Assembly: GCF_034058155.1 (NCBI RefSeq)
Contig: NZ_CP139148.1
Span: forward strand, 4,836,001 to 4,900,000
Source of the DNA: Flavobacterium sp. KACC 22761
GTDB taxonomy: Bacteria; Bacteroidota; Bacteroidia; Flavobacteriales; Flavobacteriaceae
DNA length: 64,000 bases
Direction: 5' to 3'
The notes under the pieces were generated by a model that saw nothing but the letters and a program-made list of their open reading frames with translations, ran no database searches and was not told where the DNA came from. This document shows positions 8,820 to 17,071 of this stretch, piece after piece. Within the stretch, counting starts at the first letter, position 1, and every line of letters starts with the position of its first letter. The translations under genes were made by a program, and so were the position numbers.

Positions 8820-9629
8820 TTAAGTTTGATAATGATGAGCTCGATATTTTATCGGGCTCATTTTGTTTAAATTTGATTTAATTCTTTGGTTATTATAATA
8901 GATTATATATCTATTGATTTCTTTTTTTAATTGTTCTATTGATTTGAATTTTTGGGTATAAAACATTTCGGATTTTAATATTCCAAAGAAGTTTTCAATA
9001 ATTGCATTATCCAAGCAGTTTCCTTTTCTTGACATGCTTTGTTTGATTCCTTTTTGTTCTAATAGATGTTGGTAATGTTTCATTTGGTATTGCCAGCCTT
9101 GGTCAGAATGAAGTATCAAATTTGTATTGTTTGGTATTTTCCTAAAGGCTTTTTTCAGCATCATAACTACTTGATTGAACACTGGCCTCTCTGTGAGTTC
9201 ATAGCTGATTATTTCCCCGTTAAACAAGTCGATTATCGGTGACAAATACAACTTGTTTCCAGCTACATTGAACTCTGTTATATCAGTTGCCCATTTTTGA
9301 TTTGGGGCCTGTGCTTTAAAATTTCTCTCTAGTATATTTGGGGCTATTTTGCCATTTTCACCTCTATAAGATTTATACTTTTTTACTCTAATAATACTCT
9401 TCAGCCCCAATAGATTCATTAACCTGAGAACTGTTTTATGATTGATAATCAATCCCCTGTTTTGCAGTTCATCGGTTATCCTTCTATAGCCATAACGCCC
9501 TTTATGCTTTTGATAAATGACTTTAATCAGCTCTTTGGCTTCTTTGTATTTATCAGGTGACTTGCTTTGTTTTTGATGATAATAAAAACTGCTGCGTGCC
9601 ATATTTGCTAGGTTGAGAAGTAATTCCAA
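8820..9629 (-). CDS. IS3-family transposase OrfB (DDE integrase core)
   Basis: A catalytic protein of about 269 residues from the first ATG. In vivo it is normally made as an OrfAB fusion: its frame is open upstream to the slip site at 9695-9701 and reads AINELRHKFGLELLLNLANM before this ATG. It has the HTH_21-like start (ARSSFYYHQKQ), then the rve core with the DDE residues in WATDITEFNV, LHSDQGWQY and NAIIENFFGILKSE. The ending NLNKMSPIKYR is typical. No internal stop is seen. Confidence 0.92.
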   Translation of the reverse strand: MELLLNLANMARSSFYYHQKQSKSPDKYKEAKELIKVIYQKHKGRYGYRRITDELQNRGLIINHKTVLRLMNLLGLKSIIRVKKYKSYRGENGKIAPNILERNFKAQAPNQKWATDITEFNVAGNKLYLSPIIDLFNGEIISYELTERPVFNQVVMMLKKAFRKIPNNTNLILHSDQGWQYQMKHYQHLLEQKGIKQSMSRKGNCLDNAIIENFFGILKSEMFYTQKFKSIEQLKKEINRYIIYYNNQRIKSNLNKMSPIKYRAHHYQT

Positions 9630-9652
9630 ACCAAATTTATGCCTTAATTCGT

Positions 9653-10171
9653 TTATGGCTTTGGATTTTTCCTGGCTTGAATTAAGGCTTGAAGCTTTTT
9701 TAGCAATTCATTCTCACAACGAAGTCTTTCGTTCTCTTTTAGCAGTTCTTGCTCTCTTGTCAAGGGCCTGTCTGATTTGCGGTTTTTGCCTTTATTATCA
9801 CTCATCGATATGGGTCTGCCTCTTTGTTTTGCTTTTAATCCTGTCAGTCCAAAGTTAGCAAAATCTTTTTTCCATTTTAAAATCATGGAAACATTGGGAA
9901 TATTGAATCTTATGCCAGCCTGCATCAGGGAAAGAGATTCCTTTTCTATGCGTTTGAGTACTTTCAGCTTAAATTCGGCTGAATAGCTTTGGTTGATTCG
10001 TGGCAATAAACCAATTTCACCATATGTCTTATAAAAACTGACCCACTTACGAATATTCCATCTTGCAGTCTGCTTCAATTTTGAAACATATCCAGCTGAA
10101 TATTTTTTCTTTAAAACCAATTCTACACATTCTAATCTAAATGCATAGTCATACTTTGCTTTTCTTTCCAT
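9653..10171 (-). CDS. IS3-family transposase OrfA (helix-turn-helix)
   Basis: A DNA-binding protein of 172 residues that recognises the IS ends. It carries two helix-turn-helix units (about residues 8-55 and 62-110, including FKLKVLKRIEKESLSLMQAG), which is typical of the IS150 subgroup. A leucine-zipper-like coiled coil follows (EQELLKENERLRCENELLKK). Near the end, CTA AAA AAG provides the -1 frameshift to OrfB. Its ATG is close to the right end of the element. Confidence 0.9.
   Translation of the reverse strand: MERKAKYDYAFRLECVELVLKKKYSAGYVSKLKQTARWNIRKWVSFYKTYGEIGLLPRINQSYSAEFKLKVLKRIEKESLSLMQAGIRFNIPNVSMILKWKKDFANFGLTGLKAKQRGRPISMSDNKGKNRKSDRPLTREQELLKENERLRCENELLKKLQALIQARKNPKP
9695..9701 (-). 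other. -1 ribosomal frameshift site of the IS
   Basis: A_AAA_AAG on the minus strand in the OrfA frame. A -1 slip moves reading into the open OrfB frame, and the OrfB codon phase is exactly -1 relative to OrfA. This is the standard IS3-family arrangement. Confidence 0.8.
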
Positions 10172-10189
10172 AAAAAATGCCCCGAATAG

Positions 10190-10211
10190 TGTCTAACTTT
10201 TTGGGGCATGT
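10190..10211. repeat. IS terminal inverted repeat, right
   Basis: TGTCTAACTTTTTGGGGCA (10190-10208) is the partner of the left end. The outer three bases, 10209-10211, are assigned to the IS by reconstructing the interrupted gene. Confidence 0.75.
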
Positions 10212-10218
10212 TCAAAGT
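10212..10218. repeat. Target-site duplication, right copy
   Basis: TCAAAGT, identical to 8780-8786 on the other side of the IS. Confidence 0.65.
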
Positions 10219-10808
10219 TGGCAATTGGCTTTTTTTAATATTTCCTGTCAAAGTCACCACTCCATCAGAAACTGAGGCACTCACACCACTGTATGTTTTT
10301 ACAACTTCACCAACAGCTGTATTTAAAACCGAATCAGGATTAACTTTTACTTCAGCAGCTTCTTGATCAGTTATAGGAGCAACAATTTCACAGTTATTCA
10401 CTACCGACTTTACACCTTTCACACTTTTGGCAATACTGTCACAACTTTCTTTACATGCTTCATCTTTGCAAACTCCAGAGATTGTTGCTACACCTTTTAC
10501 AACAGAAACCTGCATTCCGGGCATATTACCCATTTTTGCAGTAATTTCTTTTTTAATATTCTCATCATTCGGTTTACAAGCTATCACTGATAGTGCAACA
10601 CACATTGCTAATAAAATAGATTTAGTTTTCATAAGTATATTTTTTTTTTATTAATATAATTTCAAAACGTAAATCAAACAAAAATATTACGTAAAATCCT
10701 ACAAAAAAATCAATGTGCAAAAACCTATTTATTAATATTTTGTTTTTTATATCAGCACTGAACGTATTAATTGATTTCAACGTACTAAATTTTGCAATTC
10801 TTTTTAGC

Positions 10809-11288
10809 TTATTTAATGATCAATTTGTTATCTACCTTTTTTGGCTTTAATTCTTGAATGCTTTGCATTAAAGGCTGTAATTTGTTTTTTTCAATTTCTC
10901 CCGATAGTGTAACAACGCCTCCAACAACCGTTGCGCTCACGCCGTCATAAGCATCAACTACTTTGCTTACCGATTTATCCAAATCGGTATCTGAATTAAT
11001 GATAACAGTCACCGCTGCTGGTTCTTCATTAGCGCTTGCAATCTCACACGTATTGATAACTGATTTTACTCCTTTAGTTGCTTTTACACTTTTTTCAATA
11101 TTTTTTTTGAAAATTTCGTCATCGCAGGTTCCTGTAATCGTGGCTACGCCCTCATGAACAGCAACATGTATATTTGGAGTATCATTAAGTTTTTCTGCGA
11201 TTGCTTTTTCAATATCTCCATCGCTTGGTTTGCATGATGCCAAAGCCACACAAAGACTTATCCCAAGTAAAACTGAATTAAATTTCAT
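10809..11288 (-). CDS. BON-domain lipoprotein
   Basis: A 159-residue lipoprotein with a signal peptide and lipobox (VALASC, Cys19). Two BON-like units follow, GVATITGTCDDE (about residues 46-58) and GVVTLSGEIEKN (about residues 122-134), each with the BON glycine pattern; BON domains bind membranes or phospholipid. It is a paralogue of the IS-split gene next to it: both end in QELKPKKV(D/N)NKLIIK. It is the first gene of the BON-BON-LysM set, separated by a 176-bp gap from the second. An envelope role is inferred. Confidence 0.8.
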   Translation of the reverse strand: MKFNSVLLGISLCVALASCKPSDGDIEKAIAEKLNDTPNIHVAVHEGVATITGTCDDEIFKKNIEKSVKATKGVKSVINTCEIASANEEPAAVTVIINSDTDLDKSVSKVVDAYDGVSATVVGGVVTLSGEIEKNKLQPLMQSIQELKPKKVDNKLIIK

Positions 11289-11456
11289 AATAGTCTTTTT
11301 TAATAATTAACCACCTAAAATTAAACAGATTACAAACAAAAAGATTATAAGATATAGGGAATGAATTTATATGTTTTCCAGTATTTTTTTAAACAAAATA
11401 AAAGCTTAAAAAGAACATTTACGCTGAAAACCGGCATTTGAAGTTAAACCGAAAGA

Positions 11457-11933
11457 TTAATCCAAATAATCTGGCGGAAACATTTCCTGTCCGTATTTTA
11501 TAAAAATGGAGTTTATTTTTTCTTTCTTTTCGATTTCTGAGTCAGAGTTGCTTTCCATATAAGCTGCAATTTCTTCAAACAAATCATCAAGACCAGCTGG
11601 AGTTACAGTACACAATAATTTGGCAGGCTCGTTACTTAGATTTTTAAATCCATGAACAATTCCGCCTTTCGGGATATTCACAAAAGAATTTTTCTTCGCC
11701 ACATAAATCCCTAATTCCGATTTAAATGTAACCTCGCCTTCCAAGACAAAAAAAGTCTCCGCAAAATCAGCATGTGCATGCGGATTTGGCCCAGCGCCGG
11801 GCGGAACAGTCATTTCGATTACTGCATATTCGCCATTAGTTTCTTTTCCCGAAATCACAATGCGATAATTTCCACCGGCAATATTCAGTTTGTGGCCTTG
11901 CGTTTCATCTACGGTTATGATTGGATTTTTCAT
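11457..11933 (-). CDS. Cupin-domain protein
   Basis: A 158-residue soluble protein with a single cupin barrel (about residues 25-115). Motif 1 is HAHADFAETFFVLEGEVTF, with the His pair and Glu that usually bind metal; motif 2 is FVNIPKGGIVHGFKNLS. A short helical tail follows. The enzymatic role is unknown; such small cupins include dioxygenases, isomerases and sugar-binding proteins. It precedes the NTF2-like gene in the opposite order of transcription and is spaced 54 bp from it on the same strand. Confidence 0.8.
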   Translation of the reverse strand: MKNPIITVDETQGHKLNIAGGNYRIVISGKETNGEYAVIEMTVPPGAGPNPHAHADFAETFFVLEGEVTFKSELGIYVAKKNSFVNIPKGGIVHGFKNLSNEPAKLLCTVTPAGLDDLFEEIAAYMESNSDSEIEKKEKINSIFIKYGQEMFPPDYLD

Positions 11934-11987
11934 TTCATTTTTTATTAATTTTCTCTTTTTCCTTTTTTTATAAAAGATAAAAACTAT

Positions 11988-12437
11988 CTATTCATGCTGT
12001 GTCACATCATTATATTGCCAAAGCACATTTATAATTTTCCATTCGCCATTTTCCTTTACAATATGCATATAATCAATCCATGCATCGGCGAGCAATTTTA
12101 CTGATGCCGTTTTAGCAGAAACATCTAACAATTTGACTTCCTTCCTCGGGTTTTTCGGGAATTTATCTCCTTTTACATTATAAGTTTCAGCCAGAATAAC
12201 CATGTTTTCAGCAAAGAATTCTGAGATATAATCTTTCTGCGCAGTCTTATTTCTAAAAACAGATCTTTTTACCATTCTCGGATGTAAAGCACTTTCCATC
12301 AATTTAGGATTCGGATTGTGTTGTGCTTCAATATAAGCTAAAGCAACTCGCTTAATATCTAATGTATCTTGTTTCGTTTGGGAATGGATTTTAAAAGAAC
12401 AAAATATGATTGAAAAGAGTACTAAATATTTTTTCAT
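11988..12437 (-). CDS. Secreted NTF2-like (putative lumazine-binding) protein
   Basis: A 149-residue protein with a signal peptide ending near IHSQ (about residue 20). The mature part fits the SnoaL/NTF2-like group labelled putative lumazine-binding: DIKRVALAYIEAQ, MESALHPRMVKR and the closing WIDYMHIVKENGEWKIINVLW. It is likely periplasmic. The ligand is unknown and the lumazine label is a family name, not shown here. Same strand as the cupin gene, 54 bp upstream, so the two may be co-transcribed. Confidence 0.7.
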   Translation of the reverse strand: MKKYLVLFSIIFCSFKIHSQTKQDTLDIKRVALAYIEAQHNPNPKLMESALHPRMVKRSVFRNKTAQKDYISEFFAENMVILAETYNVKGDKFPKNPRKEVKLLDVSAKTASVKLLADAWIDYMHIVKENGEWKIINVLWQYNDVTQHE

Positions 12438-12535
12438 ATTAAAAGAGTTTATTATTTACAACCAAAATATGTTTCACTTATTTTAATAATTCAATGTTTA
12501 AAAAAGAGAGCTTTTAATCCGAAAAATAAAAGAAA

Positions 12536-13648
12536 TTAATTCCCACTTTTTGGAGCTTTTGTTATTTCTTGCACTTTCTCAACAACTCGATCTAAAACAG
12601 GATTATTGGGCTCACTACCTTTTTCTATATAACCAGTTTTTTGATGAGTAAAAATACTATTTGCTGCCATAATTAAAATCTCATCTTTTTTATCAGAAAC
12701 AATCGTATTATAAAAATGAAGAGCTGCTCCATATGAATTTTGGCGTTGCTTATTTATAGTTTGATTATGTTTACAAGCGTTATAATTTTTTATACAAAAT
12801 TTCAAAACATAAATATTAATTGAAAGCAACAAAGCTCTTAACAAAGTATGTTTAATTAAATAAAACCATAAAACTTCTTGCCCACAAGAAGGACATATTA
12901 AATTGAAATTTTTAAAAGTACAAACACAAATTTCGTTTAAATGATCATCAAAACTATTTATGAAATAGAAAATTAGAGCTACTAATGTTCCAGTTGAAAT
13001 AAAGATTGCAATAATCCAGATTATCGATTCTTTTCTATTTGATTGTGATTCTTCTCCGTAGAGTTTTTGCTGATTTATTAATTCGAGATTAACATTATCT
13101 GGTGTATATCGCTCCCTAAATTCATTCAATTGAGATTGAACACTATTTTTTATGTTATCAATTTCAATTAATTTATTTTTTAAATCCTCACTTTTAGAAG
13201 TAATTTCTTCACTCTGCTTTTCAATATCACTACGAACCGAATTTACAGTTTCTATATAATCATCTAGATTTTTACTGTTTACTTTCACATTTAAAATTCC
13301 GCTTATCTTTTCGTAAAAAGAATTAAACTTATCAGAAAAAAAAAGAAATCTTTCAATGATTCTTTGCTTATCATTAATAAACTTAACATTATCCATTTGT
13401 CTTACTTCTGAATAAAATCCCCATAGTTCTGTATAAAAACTATCTATTTCTTTCAAAGTTTCATAACTGAAAGAATTTAGATTTTCATTAATAAATTTCA
13501 AAGTGCGATTAAATTGTTCTAACATATCTTTATAACTAACTAAAGATTCGTTTCCCAAAGATTCCTCACGAAGAAATTTTCCTACATTCATTTCATCTAA
13601 AATCTCATACAAATTTTTAAGATTATTATAATACCCAAACTTGTCCAT
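12536..13648 (-). CDS. Orphan coiled-coil membrane protein
   Basis: A 370-residue protein I do not recognise. The N-terminal 185 residues are soluble and helical, with a long coiled coil (about 120-185, SDIEKQSEEITSKSEDLKNK). Two membrane segments follow (about 209-231 and 261-285), enclosing a loop with CVCTFKNFNLICPSCG, four cysteines in two pairs that could hold a metal or form disulphides. The C-terminal part is soluble, with IVSDKKDEILIMAANSIF. There is no signal peptide. The gene is very A/T-rich and stands alone between two conserved neighbours, which suggests an accessory gene. An effector or stress role is possible but unsupported. Confidence 0.6.
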   Translation of the reverse strand: MDKFGYYNNLKNLYEILDEMNVGKFLREESLGNESLVSYKDMLEQFNRTLKFINENLNSFSYETLKEIDSFYTELWGFYSEVRQMDNVKFINDKQRIIERFLFFSDKFNSFYEKISGILNVKVNSKNLDDYIETVNSVRSDIEKQSEEITSKSEDLKNKLIEIDNIKNSVQSQLNEFRERYTPDNVNLELINQQKLYGEESQSNRKESIIWIIAIFISTGTLVALIFYFINSFDDHLNEICVCTFKNFNLICPSCGQEVLWFYLIKHTLLRALLLSINIYVLKFCIKNYNACKHNQTINKQRQNSYGAALHFYNTIVSDKKDEILIMAANSIFTHQKTGYIEKGSEPNNPVLDRVVEKVQEITKAPKSGN

Positions 13649-13845
13649 AATTCAAAACAGATTATTGCTTATATCAATTAAAAAGAAAAATAATTCTGCT
13701 AAAAATAACACATTTTTTATTACAAAAATTTTATTCTCAAAATTATAGCAAAAGAAAATCACATGAAAACTAGCTCTTGATTTCTCCAATTCAGCCATTT
13801 AAAAATCTTTCAATTTTTAAATTTTTAAATCACTAAATTATACTC

Positions 13846-13853
13846 TATATTTG
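13846..13853 (+). promoter_or_regulatory. -7 box of dnaX
   Basis: TATATTTG matches TAnnTTTG 19 nt before the dnaX ATG. No good -33 TTG at the right distance was found. Confidence 0.4.
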
Positions 13854-13872
13854 CTATCGAATAAAAAAGAAT

Positions 13873-15653
13873 ATGGAACAATTTGTAGTATCGGCACGTA
13901 AATATCGCCCGCAGACCTTTAAGGATGTTGTGGGGCAAAAAGCCATTACCAACACATTGTTGAATGCTATTGAAACCAATCACTTGGCTTCTGCCCTTTT
14001 ATTCACAGGGCCTCGTGGCGTTGGAAAAACCACTTGCGCTCGTATCTTGGCTCGAAAGATAAATCAGCCTGGATATGATGATCCTACTGAAGATTTTGCA
14101 TTTAACGTTTTTGAGCTAGATGCTGCTTCAAACAACTCGGTTGATGATATTCGTAACTTGATTGATCAAGTTCGTATTCCGCCGCAAACCGGACAATACA
14201 AAGTATATATCATTGACGAGGTCCACATGTTGTCTTCGGCCGCTTTTAATGCTTTTTTGAAAACATTAGAAGAACCGCCAAAACACGCTATTTTTATTTT
14301 AGCAACAACAGAAAAACACAAAATTCTTCCAACGATTTTATCGCGTTGCCAAATTTTTGATTTCAAAAGAATTACAGTAAAAGATGCTAAAGAACACTTG
14401 GCAGATGTTGCTGAAAGCCAAGGAATCGTTTTTGAAGATGATGCACTGCACATTATTGCTCAAAAAGCCGATGGTGCGATGCGTGACGCCTTATCAATTT
14501 TTGACCGTGTAGTTTCATACTGCGGAACAAACTTGACGCGTCAAGCCGTAACTGAAAATCTAAACGTCTTAGATTACGAAACCTATATTACCGTAACTGA
14601 TTTGATTCTGGAAAATAAAATCCCAGAACTATTAATTGCATATAACGACATTCTTGCAAAAGGTTTTGACGGACATCATTTTATTGCAGGTTTAGCTTCT
14701 CACTTTAGAGATTTATTGGTCAGCAAAACACCTTCTACGATTGCATTGCTTGAAGTTGGAGAACAAGCCCAACAAATGTATGGCGTTCAATCGCAAAAAT
14801 GTTCGCAGGAATTTTTATTAAAAGGAATTGACATTGCAAACGACTGCGATTTAAAATACAAATTGAGTCAAAATCAGCGACTTTTAGTTGAATTATGCTT
14901 GATGCAATTGGCCTCTATCAACTTTGATGGAGAAAAAAAAAAGTTGAGCAATTCATAATTCCGCCAACTTATTATAAAAACGGAAGTTTTTCTATAGTTG
15001 AAGTCCAAAGCCCAAAGTCCACAGTCCAAAGTCCAACTGAAACTTTAAAAACGGATGAAAAAGTCAATGTCAATCAAAATGACAATGGCAATGCTGTACC
15101 TGTAAATACTCCAAATACAACTCAAGTTTCTCCTGAACCTCAAAAAGTTCAAACTCCAGAAACACCACGAGCTGACCTGAGCGGTCCTCCAAAAGTTTCT
15201 GCTTTTTCTCTTGCCAGCATCCGCAAGAAAAAGGAAATGGAACAAAGCAGCAAATCATACGTTAAGCCAACTTCTGTATTGCCTACGGAAGAGTTTAACG
15301 AAACCGATATGCGTTTGCATTGGAACAAATATGCGGAGCGTTTAGGTCAAAAAGGCTTGAAGATTATGGAATCTATTTTGTTGATTAATGATCCAGTTTT
15401 AGAAGGAACGAGAATCACTTATGAATTGCCAAACGAAGGTTCAAAGTTGGAATTTGAGAGCCAGATGAATGCCTTATTAGGACATTTAAAAGGTCATTTG
15501 CACAATCATGACATCACCATTGAAGTAATTGTGAATGAAGAGGCACAAACTAAACGAACTTACAACAATCAAGACCGATACAATCGTTTTGTGGAAATCA
15601 ATCCAAATATTGAACTTTTACGCACAACATTTGGATTGGATTTAAAAGATTAA
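13873..15653 (+). CDS. dnaX: DNA polymerase III subunits gamma/tau, long form by -1 frameshift
   Basis: Clamp-loader ATPase of the replisome. The zero frame (13873-14958) gives 361 residues: Walker A GPRGVGKTT (46-54), Walker B/DEVH in YIIDEVHML, SRC motif ILSRCQIFDF and domain III, then a stop five codons after a run of ten A. In the -1 frame the sequence continues without a stop from 14943 to 15653 through a Pro/Gln/Thr-rich linker into the C-terminal tau domain (FNETDMRLHWNKYAERL). A slip gives about 593 residues, a normal length. The four-cysteine zinc module of the E. coli protein is missing. Either programmed slippage makes gamma and tau, or the assembly lacks one A. Confidence 0.88.
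14933..14970 (+). other. Candidate programmed -1 slip site in dnaX
   Basis: Ten A at 14933-14942 end in the heptamer A_AAA_AAG (14937-14943), the same heptamer used by E. coli dnaX. A stop in the zero frame (TAA, 14956-14958) follows. A 6-bp inverted repeat, AAGTTG at 14941-14946 with CAACTT at 14965-14970, could form a weak downstream stem. GGAG just upstream is too close to act as the usual stimulator. Confidence 0.65.
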
Positions 15654-15716
15654 TTTTTTACAACCACAAAATTAATTACTTCAGTAGCTCGCTATTGCTT
15701 GAATCGATAAAGAAAA

Positions 15717-16295
15717 CTATCGATTAGCGAGTCCGAAATTATAAACTTTTTCAAGCCATTTTTTTCTTTTGTTATCATCAGAACCTTTAATAATTCCGAT
15801 GTAGCTTACTTTTACCGGTTTTATTCCACAGAACTGCAAGGTTGATTTTTTCAACTGATTTACGCTCGGCCTTCCAAAAGACAAGCGATAGAACCAACCT
15901 GGCTGATCTAAAGTTGTGATAATATGAGCTGTTTTGCCTTTCAACAGTTTATCCCACCAAACCGAATTTTCTCTGTACTGAAAAGCCATTCCAGGCAAAA
16001 ACAATCGATCTATAAATCCTTTAGTAATTGCAGGAAGTCCACCCCACCAAACAGGATGAACCCAAACCAAGTGATCGGCTCTTTTGATTTTTTCCCAAGA
16101 ATCAAGTAAATCGGGTTCTAATTCTGTACGTTTTTGGTAACCAAACTGCAGATTTGGATTAAATTTCAAATCAGCAATTGTAATGGTTTCTACCTGAGCG
16201 CCAGAATCAATTGCGCCATTTTTATACGATTCTGCAATTCCGAAATTAAAACTTGCTGCGTTTGGATGTCCGTTTATTATCAGTATTTTTTTCAT
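15717..16295 (-). CDS. NAD(P)H:quinone oxidoreductase, flavodoxin-like fold
   Basis: A cytoplasmic FMN/FAD-dependent reductase of about 192 residues, in the MdaB/YwrO/Kef-associated group. It starts MKKILIINGHPNAASFN, the classic first strand and flavin-phosphate loop. HLVWVHPVWWGGLPAITKGF and DRLFLPGMAF are family motifs for quinone reductases. The frame is open upstream, but the ATG at 16293-16295 directly precedes the conserved MKKILII strand and is preferred to the one 17 codons earlier. It is convergent with dnaX. Confidence 0.88.
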   Translation of the reverse strand: MKKILIINGHPNAASFNFGIAESYKNGAIDSGAQVETITIADLKFNPNLQFGYQKRTELEPDLLDSWEKIKRADHLVWVHPVWWGGLPAITKGFIDRLFLPGMAFQYRENSVWWDKLLKGKTAHIITTLDQPGWFYRLSFGRPSVNQLKKSTLQFCGIKPVKVSYIGIIKGSDDNKRKKWLEKVYNFGLANR

Positions 16296-16369
16296 ATCAA
16301 ATGTTTTCTCAAAAATACTTTTTACAGATTTTCTTTTAATAGACAAATGTCCTGAAAATCGGTTATTTA

Positions 16370-16487
16370 TTCTCTAGCAGATTTGGCAGATTAAGTAGAT
16401 TTTGAAAATCATAGAATTATTTTGCAGATTTTTAAATCAGAATACAAACAAAATAAATCTGCTCAATCTGCCACATCTGCGAGAGAA
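16370..16487. repeat. Long inverted repeat, GCAGATT type
   Basis: 33-nt arms at 16370-16402 and 16455-16487 match at about 29 of 33 positions. Each arm is a run of AGATT-containing words (GCAGATTTGGCAGATTAAG). It fills the gap between the Crp-like gene and the oxidoreductase on the same strand. Confidence 0.75.
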
Positions 16488-16501
16488 CTTTATCTTTAAA
16501 A

Positions 16502-17068
16502 TCAAATACTCAAAACTGCTTTTCTGATTCGGCTTAAATGTCTTGGTGTAATTCCTAAATAAGAAGCTAAATATTGAAGCGGAATTAGCTGTATGTATTT
16601 TTGATGATTCTGATACAATTCTTCGTACCGCTGAGCACCAGATAATTTCTGAAAAGAAACCATTCTTTTATGTAAATTGACAAATTCTAATTCGGTTAAT
16701 TTTCTGCCAGTTTCCTGCCAGTTAAAACCTGATTGATACAATTTTTCTAAAGCCTTTCTGTTCAAAATCTGCAATTCGGTTTCGGCAAGAGCCTGAATAC
16801 TTTCTTCTGCTTTTTCTTGCGTAATAAAACTAGCAAAAGAAGCCATAAATTCATTTTCAAAAGCAAAACAATTGGTTATTTCGTCTCCTTTATGATTTAC
16901 AAAAAACGATCTCAAAATACCTTTTTTGATGAAAACAACTTCATTGCAAACTTGATTTTCAGTCAATAAAAGTTCGCCTTTTTTAAGCGTTCGAAATGTA
17001 ATCAGACTATCTAAAAGATCTAATTCATCCGAAGAAAAATCCTGAATTGACTGAAAAACGGTTTTCAT
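16502..17068 (-). CDS. Crp/Fnr-type transcriptional regulator
   Basis: A 188-residue regulator. The cyclic-nucleotide-binding-like barrel spans about residues 20-120 (LKKGELLLTENQVCNEVVFIKKG as a split pattern). A short C-terminal helix-turn-helix ends the protein (QYLASYLGITPRHLSRI). The form is the short Bacteroidota Crp type, often acting on a nearby gene. The TMEM175-like gene is upstream in the same operon, with 3 bp between them. The effector is unknown. Confidence 0.85.
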   Translation of the reverse strand: MKTVFQSIQDFSSDELDLLDSLITFRTLKKGELLLTENQVCNEVVFIKKGILRSFFVNHKGDEITNCFAFENEFMASFASFITQEKAEESIQALAETELQILNRKALEKLYQSGFNWQETGRKLTELEFVNLHKRMVSFQKLSGAQRYEELYQNHQKYIQLIPLQYLASYLGITPRHLSRIRKAVLSI

Positions 17069-17071
17069 AAA

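Larger units (their letters stand above)
8787..10211 (-). mobile_element. IS3-family insertion sequence (IS150-like)
   Basis: An element of about 1425 bp with two transposase frames on the minus strand, overlapping in a -1 arrangement with an A_AAA_AAG slip site. The inverted ends are imperfect: GCACCCAAAATTTTAGACA on the left and GCCCCAAAAAGTTAGACA on the right as read inward. It is flanked by the 7-bp repeat TCAAAGT and lies inside a BON lipoprotein gene. Both frames are undamaged, so the element looks recent and possibly still active. Confidence 0.9.
8721..10632 (-). pseudogene. BON-domain lipoprotein gene split by an IS element
   Basis: The 5' part (10632 to 10212) encodes a lipoprotein with signal and lipobox (SVIAC) and two BON-like repeats up to GNIKKSQLPTL. 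The 3' part (8786 to 8721) resumes with TLIKSVQELKPKKVNNKLI and a stop. Removing the IS and one copy of the 7-bp repeat restores a 159-residue frame, exactly the length of the neighbouring paralogue at 10809-11288. As it stands, translation runs into the IS and adds a foreign tail of about 24 residues (166 in total), so only the final 20 or so native residues are lost and a partly working lipoprotein is possible. Confidence 0.88.

Noticed and set aside
10132..10632. An intact 166-residue BON lipoprotein
   Set aside because: The last 24 residues are read from the IS end; the native 3' end lies at 8721-8786 on the far side of the IS.
15237..15653. A separate 138-residue gene after the short dnaX frame
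   Set aside because: Its frame is open back to the A-run at 14942 and reads as tau linker and C-terminal domain; it is the -1 continuation of dnaX.
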